Assembly: GCA_017883205.1 (NCBI GenBank)
Contig: JADGNZ010000030.1
Location: forward strand, 1 to 64,000
Reading direction: 5' to 3'
DNA: 64,000 nucleotides
Origin: Thermoanaerobaculia bacterium
GTDB taxonomy: Bacteria > Acidobacteriota > Thermoanaerobaculia > Gp7-AA8
Under the pieces are notes generated by a model. The model was not told the DNA's origin. It worked only from the letters and a program-made list of their open reading frames with translations, and ran no database searches. The position numbers were made by a program, and so were the translations under genes. Position 1 is the stretch's first letter; every line of letters begins with the position of its first letter. Below are positions 21,292 to 28,640 of the stretch, piece by piece.

Positions 21292-21322
21292 AGGACGCCC
21301 CGCGGATTGCGCGGGGCGTCCT
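21292..21322 (-). terminator. GC-rich hairpin after the second Thr-rich lipoprotein gene
   Basis: A 13-bp perfect stem (21292-21304 with 21310-21322, AGGACGCCCCGCG). It lacks a clear T run on the minus strand, so termination would be weak or depend on the hairpin alone. It occupies the same position as the terminator after paralogue 1 and shares the ACGCCCCGC arm, so it was probably duplicated with the gene. Confidence 0.5.
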
Positions 21323-21340
21323 GAACAGCGAAAAACGAAG

Positions 21341-21685
21341 TTAGTGCTTCTTGGTGCTCGAGGTCGTCGTCTTGGCGGTGCCCGAGGTGGTCGTGGCGGT
21401 CGTGCCCGTCGTTGACGTAGCCGTCGTCATCGTCGTGGCCGTGCCAGAGGTGTCGGTCATCGTGCCGCCCGGCATTGCCGAGGTGGACGTCGAGCCGGTC
21501 GTGCCGGTCGTGTCGGTGGCCATCGTGCCCGTCGTCACCGTGGTGTCGGTGGTCGCGGTGGTGGCAGACGTGTCAGCCGCGGCTGCCGCGGTGTCAGTGT
21601 TGTTGGCGGTCGTCTCGCTCTTGCAGGCGAAACCGAAAACGCTCAGGGCGAGAACCGTCAGGAGAACTACAATTTTCTTGCTCAT
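21341..21685 (-). CDS. Thr/Ser-rich lipoprotein, paralogue 2
   Basis: Predicted 114-residue lipoprotein: signal peptide MSKKIVVLLTVLALSVFGFAC with lipobox GFAC, then CKSETTANNTDTAAAAADTS and a Thr-rich low-complexity body with one Pro-Gly-Gly interruption, ending TSSTKKH. It is the tandem duplicate of the gene at 20737-21081, with divergence in the body. Both upstream regions carry GTGAG(G)CAGGCACT on the minus strand, 90-110 bases before the start, suggesting shared regulation. Confidence 0.8.
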   Translation of the reverse strand: MSKKIVVLLTVLALSVFGFACKSETTANNTDTAAAAADTSATTATTDTTVTTGTMATDTTGTTGSTSTSAMPGGTMTDTSGTATTMTTATSTTGTTATTTSGTAKTTTSSTKKH

Positions 21686-22044
21686 TTTTCTTTTTTCCTC
21701 TCGTTATTTTTGTTGCGTTGTTGATGTCTTTTGACTTGGGGTTTGATCCGATGAAAAGTGCCTGCTCACCCCCCTTGGCAATCGAATTGATGGGTCTGGC
21801 GAAGCGGGCCGCTTCGCAACGTGTATAAAAAAGTGGTTCTACCTGATTCGCAACGACGATGCCAGCTCTTTCGAGAGCCCTTCGAAAATGGCAACACCAG
21901 CTTTGGCCGGACTACGCCGCAGGCATCGTGGCAACAAACAACTTCTACTTCCGTACGATCTCCGAGGGCTTACTGCATTGGCACAGGGGGACGCGAGCGT
22001 GGAACTGCCCGGCGAGCGGCTATAGTCTAGGAAGGCACACCACC

Positions 22045-22827
22045 ATGTCAAGCGCTCACGCCACGCTGCACCAACTCCCCACCCCGGTAACCGCGACCGT
22101 TCCATCGTTCGATACCACCCCGATTGCCTACGATCTTTACGATCACGCCTCGCGCTCGCTGGTCCTCGTCGTCCCTGGCTTCTGGCGCGACCGGCGCCAT
22201 CCGTCGATGGTTCGCCTGGCCTCTCACCTGAGCGAGCTCGGCTACAGCACCGCCATCCTCGATCCTCGGGGACACGGCGACAGCGGCGGCACCTATGGCT
22301 TCAACCTCTTCGAGCATTACGACACCGCCGCGGTGGCGGAGGATCTCCTTCACCGCCTGCCGATCGAGTCGATCACGATCGTGGCACTCTCGTACGGAGC
22401 GTCGGTCGCGATCTCCACGGCGGCGCGGCACAAGCTGCCGATCGCGTCGCTGCTGCTGATCTCGGCCGTCGCCGATTTCGCGAAGATCGTGCCGCGGTTC
22501 AATCCCTTCACTCTGCACCGGCACATCGCCCTTTCGCAGGCGCTCAAGCGGCCGCGGTTCGATTGGCACTTTCGCACCAGCCCTAAACTTCGGGCGATCG
22601 ATGACGTTCGCGATGTCCACGCGCCGATCTGCCTGATCCACGTCAAGAACGACTGGCTGATCGGCCACGACCACTCGCTAGCGCTCTACGAAGCAGCAAA
22701 CGAGCCGAAGGAGTTGCACGTCATCGACATCCCCGGCAACTACCACGCCGACCGCATCTTCTCCGTCGCTCCCAGCGAGATCGATCCGGTGTTCGGGGAG
22801 TTTCTGCGGAGGTATACGCCGGTGTAG
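22045..22827 (+). CDS. Alpha/beta hydrolase
   Basis: A 260-residue alpha/beta-hydrolase-fold protein. Nucleophile elbow is VALSYGAS (Ser about 124), preceded by the oxyanion region VVPGFWRDRRHPS and the ILDPRGHGDSGGTYG block. Candidate acid and base are in HVKNDWLIG and GNYHADRIF. Substrate unknown; the family includes esterases, lysophospholipases and thioesterases. ATG at 22045 is chosen over an upstream ATG at 21859 because the intervening residues resemble no hydrolase N-terminus. A strong candidate promoter is not evident. Confidence 0.8.
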   Translation: MSSAHATLHQLPTPVTATVPSFDTTPIAYDLYDHASRSLVLVVPGFWRDRRHPSMVRLASHLSELGYSTAILDPRGHGDSGGTYGFNLFEHYDTAAVAEDLLHRLPIESITIVALSYGASVAISTAARHKLPIASLLLISAVADFAKIVPRFNPFTLHRHIALSQALKRPRFDWHFRTSPKLRAIDDVRDVHAPICLIHVKNDWLIGHDHSLALYEAANEPKELHVIDIPGNYHADRIFSVAPSEIDPVFGEFLRRYTPV

Positions 22828-22858
22828 GGAGTGGGGAGTGGGGAGTCGGGGGTGGGGA
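22827..22858 (+). other. G-quadruplex-forming tract after the hydrolase gene
   Basis: G-runs GGG-AGT-GGGG-AGT-GGGG-AGTC-GGGGG-T-GGGG start at the hydrolase stop codon. It is closely similar to the tract at 8285-8316, so it is a dispersed repeat. The rest of the gap to 23026 shows no gene. Confidence 0.5.
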
Positions 22859-23025
22859 GTCGGAGATGGCTCTGCGTTTCGTTACGACTCCCGACGCGCG
22901 ACACCGATTCCCAAACCGATCAAGCCGGCGGCTTATGCGTAACCGGCCTCTCGATCCACATCGGAACCGAGAGGCCGGCGTACGCAGCAGACTTTGGGCC
23001 TTTGCTACCGCTTGCTACCGGCAGC

Positions 23026-23382
23026 TTATTTTCCCAACGATGGATCTTGGGCGCCTTTTTCTGCTTTCGCGGCGACTTCCGCCTTCGCTGAAGGAATGCC
23101 GGCCCTTCGCGCGCCAAAGCATCCCTTCTGACCACCGGCGGTTTCATATCCCTGGGCGCCGGCCATCCAGCTTCCGGAGAGGTTCGCAGCGTACACAAGG
23201 TTGGCTACGTCGCTGAACGTCCACGCGACGATCCCCTCCACCTGAAACCACCGTCCGTTGTGAACGAAGGGACTCGATGTCCACGTTCCGTCCGCATTAA
23301 ACGTCTGGGTGAAACTACCGGTAATGGAACCATCGCAGCCCCAGTCTGTGGTGACCGTCCACGCACCGACAACATTCGCCAT
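23026..23382 (-). CDS. Hypothetical protein with lipocalin-like N-terminal strands
   Basis: A 118-residue protein, not recognised. The first 75 residues alternate strands with repeated Trp and Gly (VVGAWTVTTDWGCDGS, FNADGTWTSSPFVHNGRWF, GIVAWTFSD, NLSGSWMAG), suggesting a small beta-sheet domain that occurs alone. The last 35 residues are Ala/Lys-rich and could be read-through of lost stop signals. GGGTTTCT precedes the ATG, a weak site. Function unknown. Confidence 0.6.
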   Translation of the reverse strand: MANVVGAWTVTTDWGCDGSITGSFTQTFNADGTWTSSPFVHNGRWFQVEGIVAWTFSDVANLVYAANLSGSWMAGAQGYETAGGQKGCFGARRAGIPSAKAEVAAKAEKGAQDPSLGK

Positions 23383-23567
23383 AGAAACCCCCTTCTACAT
23401 GATTGTTTTGCGGCTAAATCCGCAGAGATGGAAGATAAGTTCGCGGCCCGCGTTTGACAAGCCATCGGGAATGGCAACAGCCTCGCGAACAGAGGAAAAC
23501 CGCCGGTGGTAAACGCCTTTAGGTGATGTGGCTCACCCGCGGCGGTGCCCGGAGCGCTACGCTCCGC

Positions 23568-25223
23568 TCACAACTCCCGGTCTCGACTCACCACGAGCAA
23601 CGTGACGTCATCGGCCAGCGGCGCTTCGCCCATGTGATCGAACACCACGGACTCGATGGCGCTGGTCAGAGCGTCGGCGTCGTCGCCGTGCATTGCTGCC
23701 AGACGCTTCCTCACGTGATCGAGACTCCCCAGGTCCTGCCCCTCTTCGTTCTCCGCCTCGGTCACTCCATCCGTGAAGAGAATCAGGGAGTCGCCGGGTG
23801 CGAGTTGCAGCGAGTGGCTGCGGAACTCGGCGCGCGTCACGATCCCCAGCACGAGATCCGTTTCGCCAAGTTCCTCGACGCCGTCGCTGCGCAACCACAG
23901 CGGCGGCGTGTGGCCGGCGTTCGCGTACTCGATCACGCCGGTGGCCAGATGCAGCCGTCCGAGAAAAAGCGTAACGAACTTCGATTGCGGCAGCGTGTCT
24001 TTCAACGCATCGTTCAGTTGTGAGACCAGCGCGGCCGGCGTCGGGTCGTTCTTGCAGAAGATCCGAAACGACGCCTGCAGGCCGGCCATCATCAGACCCG
24101 CGGTGATCCCTTTGCCGCTGACGTCGGCGATAACGAAATAGATCCGGCCGTCGGGACGGCGAACGAAGTCGTAGTAATCGCCGCTGACAGTTCGGCATGG
24201 CCGGTTGGCGCCGGAGAACGTGTAGCCTTCGATGCCGGCCGGCGCCGGCGGAAGAAGGCCGCGTTGAATCACGGAAGCGGTCTTCAGCTCCTCGTCCATG
24301 ATGCGTTTCTGGATCGCTTCCTCGCGAAGGCGGGTCGTCTCCAGCTTGATCGCCGCGAAACGGGCGATCTGCGCGACAAGGCGCACGTCATCCTCGGAGA
24401 TCTTCCTTTGCGTGAAGAGGTAGTCGACGTAGAGAACGCCGACGACGGCATCGCCGATCATCAGCGGCGCGCAGAGGATGGAGCGGATGCCCTGCATGAT
24501 GATCGACTGGGCGCGGCTCAGTTTCTCGTCGACGCTGACGTCCATGAATGCCAGCGCCTTCTTCTCCTCGACCACTTCGCTCAGCACTGTATGGCTGATG
24601 CGAAGCTCCGATGAATCGCTGCGATCCTGCCGCCGAACTTCGACGTTGACGAAGGACTTGCCGTCCGGCCCGAGCAGACCAAGCGCCGCGCGTGATGCCT
24701 CGGTGTGCTCCAGAACTCTGTCGACGATGAAACCGAAAAGCTCTTCCGTGGGACGGTCTTCGATGAGCTCCCGCGCCAGCAGGTTGAGCGTCTTGAGCTT
24801 GGCGAGATCGCCCGTGTCGGACTTTCCACCCGGCTGCTCGATCTCGTTCACCGGGATCGAGATGGTCATGCTCGGCGAGGTATCAGCCACCGCGAGCATC
24901 CGGTCGGTGTTGTGCTCGGCTGTCTCGAAGACGATCTCCGTATCGCCGAGCCGTATGCGGTCACCGGTTCGCAGCGGATGATCGCGCTCCATGCGCGCAC
25001 CGTTCAGGTAGGTGCCGTTCGCGCTGCCGCAATCCTTGAGAATCCAAGCACCCCGCTCGGCGATGATCTCGGCGTGCTTCCGCGAGAGATAACGATCCTT
25101 GATCGGAATCGTGCAGTCGGACGCGCGGCCGATCGAAATGGCCGTACCTTGCAACTGTTGCCGGAAGGGCGAGAACAGAGGCGAATAGACCGTGACCTCA
25201 GCGCGAGGGGCGATGGGTTCCAT
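23568..25223 (-). CDS. FHA-GAF-PP2C protein phosphatase
   Basis: A 551-residue signalling protein with three domains. An FHA phosphothreonine-binding domain at about 10-100 (IGRASDC, SRKHAEI, GSANGTYLNG), a GAF-type sensor at about 145-305 (LLARELIEDR to AIKLETTRL), and an RsbU/SpoIIE-type Ser/Thr phosphatase at about 330-548 (GLLPPAP, VSGDYYDF, IADVSGKGITAGLMMA, LFTDGVTEAEN, DDVTLLVV). The metal-binding Asp residues of the phosphatase are intact. This layout suggests control of a sigma-factor partner switch or a phospho-relay; no anti-sigma gene adjoins it. Confidence 0.9.
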   Translation of the reverse strand: MEPIAPRAEVTVYSPLFSPFRQQLQGTAISIGRASDCTIPIKDRYLSRKHAEIIAERGAWILKDCGSANGTYLNGARMERDHPLRTGDRIRLGDTEIVFETAEHNTDRMLAVADTSPSMTISIPVNEIEQPGGKSDTGDLAKLKTLNLLARELIEDRPTEELFGFIVDRVLEHTEASRAALGLLGPDGKSFVNVEVRRQDRSDSSELRISHTVLSEVVEEKKALAFMDVSVDEKLSRAQSIIMQGIRSILCAPLMIGDAVVGVLYVDYLFTQRKISEDDVRLVAQIARFAAIKLETTRLREEAIQKRIMDEELKTASVIQRGLLPPAPAGIEGYTFSGANRPCRTVSGDYYDFVRRPDGRIYFVIADVSGKGITAGLMMAGLQASFRIFCKNDPTPAALVSQLNDALKDTLPQSKFVTLFLGRLHLATGVIEYANAGHTPPLWLRSDGVEELGETDLVLGIVTRAEFRSHSLQLAPGDSLILFTDGVTEAENEEGQDLGSLDHVRKRLAAMHGDDADALTSAIESVVFDHMGEAPLADDVTLLVVSRDREL

Positions 25224-25267
25224 AGTGGGTCGCAGGTTTGAGACGAATCGGGAACGCGCATTGTAAC

Positions 25268-25373
25268 TTCATCCTGCGCGAAGACGCAGGATCTTGCTCC
25301 ACCGCACCATCGCTGCCCATAGGCAAGAGCCCCTCGGGACGGCCGGAGATCCTGCGTCTTCGCGCAGGATGAA
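25268..25373. repeat. 27-bp perfect inverted repeat
   Basis: TTCATCCTGCGCGAAGACGC and on (25268-25294) is exactly complementary to 25347-25373, with a 52-base spacer. It fills the divergent gap between the phosphatase gene and the gene at 25390. The right arm contains an ATG that is in frame with the downstream gene, which explains an apparently longer reading frame there. Confidence 0.85.
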
Positions 25374-25389
25374 CTGCTACAGTCCCACC

Positions 25390-26013
25390 GTGACTGCAGA
25401 CGCTTCGCCCGAAACGTACTTCCAGGAAATCGAGGCGCACTTCGCGCTTCGGCGCGGCACGCCGTTCATCCTCAACGCGAAGGACTGGGCGTTGATGAAG
25501 AAGTGGCGCGAGGATGGAGTCCCCCTGCCGGTGGTGATCGAAGCGATCGACGCTGTCTTCGAACGGAATGAGACCAGCGGCCGGAAGAAGGTCATCTCCA
25601 GCCTCAGCTACTGCCGCCACTCGATCAAGGAATTGTGGAACGAGCGGCGCACCCTCTACGTCGGCGGCGGCGAGGTAACGCCGGAATCCGGCCCCGAAGC
25701 GTTGCTCGAAGCACTGGCAGTGGGGTTGGAAGGATCGACGATCGCGGCGCCGTTCGCTGCCCGCGTCCGCGCGCTGGCGTCGGAAAAGAGCGTCCCGAAA
25801 ATCGAGGAGCGCCTCATCGACCTCGAGCGCGAGCTGATCGACGCCTTCATCGCCGCCGCACCATCCGAGATCGAGTCCATCCGCGCCGACATCGCCACCG
25901 CCCTCGGCGACGCACCGAAACTCGACGCGAAGACGCGAGCGCGAACGGAAGAAGCGAATTTGCGGCGGCTGGTTCGCGAGAAGTTCGGGCTGCCGCGGCT
26001 GACGTTGTTTTAG
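25390..26013 (+). CDS. Hypothetical protein, alpha-helical
   Basis: A 207-residue protein from a GTG at 25390 (MTADASPETYFQEIEAHFAL). I do not recognise it. The first 90 residues (AKDWALMKKWREDGVPLPVV, VFERNETSGRKKVISSLSYC) look helical, like a small winged-helix or DnaD-type domain; the last 100 are helical and charged (IEERLIDLERELIDAF). The start is placed after the upstream inverted repeat because the ATG codons further 5' lie inside that repeat. Confidence 0.6.
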   Translation: MTADASPETYFQEIEAHFALRRGTPFILNAKDWALMKKWREDGVPLPVVIEAIDAVFERNETSGRKKVISSLSYCRHSIKELWNERRTLYVGGGEVTPESGPEALLEALAVGLEGSTIAAPFAARVRALASEKSVPKIEERLIDLERELIDAFIAAAPSEIESIRADIATALGDAPKLDAKTRARTEEANLRRLVREKFGLPRLTLF

Positions 26014-26078
26014 TACATCACGGTCGTCTTCGTTTCAACACCGCGGGTTACGGTTCTTGAGCAGTCGGCGCTACCGCC

Positions 26079-27365
26079 CTACCGCGAAAGCGCCCGATCC
26101 ACCTGCTCCATCACCCCTGCCGCCGCCCTCCCGCTCACGGGCGATTCGGCGCCGGCGCCGAGCGTTGGATCGACGATCGCGCAGGCGGCAAGTACTTTCT
26201 GCGGATCGCTTCCGGCGCCGCGCGCGCAGGCTGCACCGCGGAGTGCGAGCAGGCGCGCGGAGGTTCGAGCGAGCGCTGCGGCGTTGACCGCCGAGAACGG
26301 ATTGACGCGCCGCGTGACCGGGTCGACCTGGTAGATGCCGAGGGCGATGGCGCGGACGATCTCGTCGCGTCCGGGGGTTTCGCTCACGTCGACGGCGATT
26401 GGCGGTGTGGCCAGATTCGATGCGAAGCGCACCGACGCCACCTTCCAATACATCAGCACGGCCAGATCGCCGCGCGTGACTGCTTCGCTCTCGATGGCGC
26501 GACGGAACTGCGACGGCATGTTCGACTCCGCGTAGCTCTGCTTGATCTCGTCGACACGCGCGGCGAATCGCCGGTCGCGTTTCGCGAGGCGTTCGTAGCG
26601 CGCGATTGCCGACTCGTAGCGCCCGCGATTGAGGTCGATCTCTGCCAGCGCTTCCTGCACTTCCGAACGATCGGCGTCAGCACCTTTCAGCAGCGGATCG
26701 AGCGTGACCAGCCCTTCGTCGTACTTGTGCTGCCCGACGAGCTTCTGCGCCAGAAGAATGCGCGCTGCGTTCCCCTCGGGATTGATCGAGAGCGCATCAC
26801 GAAGAAGACGAACCGCATCCTCGTCCGGCGCGGCCAGCGCGGCGCCATACAGTTGATCGAACAGCTCTGTCCGCAGCTCGGCGATGCGCTCGGCAACGAA
26901 GGCTGGCGCGCCAGGACGCGACGCGATATCGCGATAGACGTTGTACGCCTCGCGCGACCGTTTCTCGACGATGGCGATCTCCGCGGCATAGACCTGCGCG
27001 GCGGTGTAGTACGGATGATGAGCACGGGAGCGCTCCACGATCGGGCGCGCGGCGTCGGTTTTTCCCTCCCGCAAATCGATGGCAGCCTCGGCAAGCTGCG
27101 CCGGCACGTATCCCGGCTCCTTGGCGTTGATCGTGTCGAGGCGTTTGCGCGCCGTCGTGTAGTCGCCCGCCAGAATCGCGCGCCATGCTTCATCGAACCG
27201 CTTGGCGTTGGCCGGCGCAGGCTGTGCGTCGTAACCAGTGCGTGGATCGATGATGAAACGGTCGCCGGCTTGCGGCGCAGACGGTGCGACGACCGGCGGC
27301 GCCGGCGCGCAGCGTCCCAGCACAACCGCTGCTGTAATCAGAAAGAGAATCGTCCTCGTCTTCAA
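26079..27365 (-). CDS. TPR-containing lipoprotein
   Basis: A 428-residue exported protein: signal peptide ending in VVLGRC, a lipobox-like site, then a Pro-rich linker and helical tetratricopeptide-like repeats from about 55 to 290 (RFDEAWRAILAGDYTTARKRLD, AQLAEAAIDLREGKTDAARP, GRYESAIARYERLAKRD). The C-terminal part resembles a cofactor-free domain (YQVDPVTRRVNPFSAV). Probably an envelope scaffold protein. Its ATG overlaps the miaA stop by four bases. Confidence 0.75.
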   Translation of the reverse strand: MKTRTILFLITAAVVLGRCAPAPPVVAPSAPQAGDRFIIDPRTGYDAQPAPANAKRFDEAWRAILAGDYTTARKRLDTINAKEPGYVPAQLAEAAIDLREGKTDAARPIVERSRAHHPYYTAAQVYAAEIAIVEKRSREAYNVYRDIASRPGAPAFVAERIAELRTELFDQLYGAALAAPDEDAVRLLRDALSINPEGNAARILLAQKLVGQHKYDEGLVTLDPLLKGADADRSEVQEALAEIDLNRGRYESAIARYERLAKRDRRFAARVDEIKQSYAESNMPSQFRRAIESEAVTRGDLAVLMYWKVASVRFASNLATPPIAVDVSETPGRDEIVRAIALGIYQVDPVTRRVNPFSAVNAAALARTSARLLALRGAACARGAGSDPQKVLAACAIVDPTLGAGAESPVSGRAAAGVMEQVDRALSR

Positions 27366-28294
27366 TTGCTGCCCTCACTCATTTCCGCCAACCGCATCGC
27401 GGCTGGAAAGGGATCGTCACCCGACGTTACGTCAATCCATTGCACACTGCGCTCCGACCGCAGCCACGTCATCTGCCGTTTGGCATACGCGCGCGTCCGC
27501 CGCTTCGTTTCAGCGATCGCGGCATCGACATCCATCTCGGCGTTTACCACGGCTGCCGCCTCAGCGTATCCGATCGCGCCGAACGGGCGGGCAGTTCGAG
27601 GAAATTGCGTCAGCAGGATCCGCGTCTCGTCGATGAGTCCGGCCGCATACATCGCCGTGACCCGCTCATCGAGCCGCTCGACCAAGCGGCTTCGCTCCAT
27701 CTGTAAACCGATCTTCGTGGCCGCCATCGCTTCCGTCCCGCCGCTTCCGGGACGCTCCCACTCCGAGATCGGCCGTCCGCTGGTCAGCCAGACTTCGAGA
27801 GCGCGCTCGACCCTATGCCGGTCCGCCGGCGCGATTCTTTTACCACTTTGCGGGTCTACCTTCGAGAGCCAGCGATGCAGTCGTTCTGCTCCGCGCGGGC
27901 GTACTGCGACGCGGCGAAGACGATCGCGAATCGCGGCATCGCGCGCAGGCATCTCGGGCAACCCATGCAGCAGCGCGCGCAGATAGAAGAACGTCCCGCC
28001 GGCGAGGATGGCGCGGCGGCCGCGGGCGGCGATTTCCTCGCACGTCGCGCGCGCGAGGGTCGCGTACGCCGAGGCGTTGAACTCGGCGCTGGCATCAACG
28101 ATGTCAAACAGGTGATGCGGCACCCGGCTCCTCGCCTCGGCTGACGGCTTCGCGCTCCCGATGTCGAACCCGCGGTAGATCTGCACCGAGTCGTAATTGA
28201 CGATCTCTCCGCCGAGGCTTTCGGCTAACCGCAGAGCGAGGTCGGACTTGCCGGCTCCGGTGGGGCCGGCGATCACGATCGGGCGGCGCGTCAC
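27362..28294 (-). CDS. miaA: tRNA dimethylallyltransferase
   Basis: Adds a dimethylallyl group to A37 of tRNAs reading UNN codons. The 310-residue product has the P-loop GPTGAGKSDLALRLAE, NYDSVQIYRGFDIGSAKPS, the ILAGGTFFYLRALL block and the C-terminal RTRAYAKRQMTWLR. The start overlaps the upstream gene (28291) by four bases and the stop overlaps the TPR gene, so the three genes form one translational unit. Confidence 0.95.
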   Translation of the reverse strand: MTRRPIVIAGPTGAGKSDLALRLAESLGGEIVNYDSVQIYRGFDIGSAKPSAEARSRVPHHLFDIVDASAEFNASAYATLARATCEEIAARGRRAILAGGTFFYLRALLHGLPEMPARDAAIRDRLRRVAVRPRGAERLHRWLSKVDPQSGKRIAPADRHRVERALEVWLTSGRPISEWERPGSGGTEAMAATKIGLQMERSRLVERLDERVTAMYAAGLIDETRILLTQFPRTARPFGAIGYAEAAAVVNAEMDVDAAIAETKRRTRAYAKRQMTWLRSERSVQWIDVTSGDDPFPAAMRLAEMSEGSN

Positions 28295-28617
28295 TTTCGT
28301 ACGCGCGTCATGTGCGTCCGATCATCTTCGCGGCTCAGGACACTGCGGAGGTGCTGGCGGCAATAGATGGCGCCCTTATCGATCGGAGCCTTGCAGGTCA
28401 CACAACGGTTTTTCGTGACCACCTTCGCTCCGCGCTCCATGAGCCGGAAAACGATGCCGGCGATGACGAGAAGACCGCCGAGGACGAGCGCCTTCTCGAG
28501 CATGGCGGGCGCGAAGTAGTCGACGAACGGCGCCTCTTCGTAGGTCTGCTGAAGTACGTACAGGATCACGACGAGAAGAATGATCCAGAGCCCGAGGCGC
28601 AAGAGGGTCGATGACAT
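28291..28617 (-). CDS. Membrane protein with a C-terminal zinc-ribbon-like motif
   Basis: A 108-residue protein with two predicted helices (about 6-26 and 43-60), then a cytoplasmic cysteine-rich segment: RCVTCKAPIDKGAIYCRQH, which has CxxC followed by a single C and His. No function is known; it is the first gene of the unit with miaA. Confidence 0.65.
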   Translation of the reverse strand: MSSTLLRLGLWIILLVVILYVLQQTYEEAPFVDYFAPAMLEKALVLGGLLVIAGIVFRLMERGAKVVTKNRCVTCKAPIDKGAIYCRQHLRSVLSREDDRTHMTRVRK

Positions 28618-28640
28618 GCGAAAAAATCACTGTAGGACGC

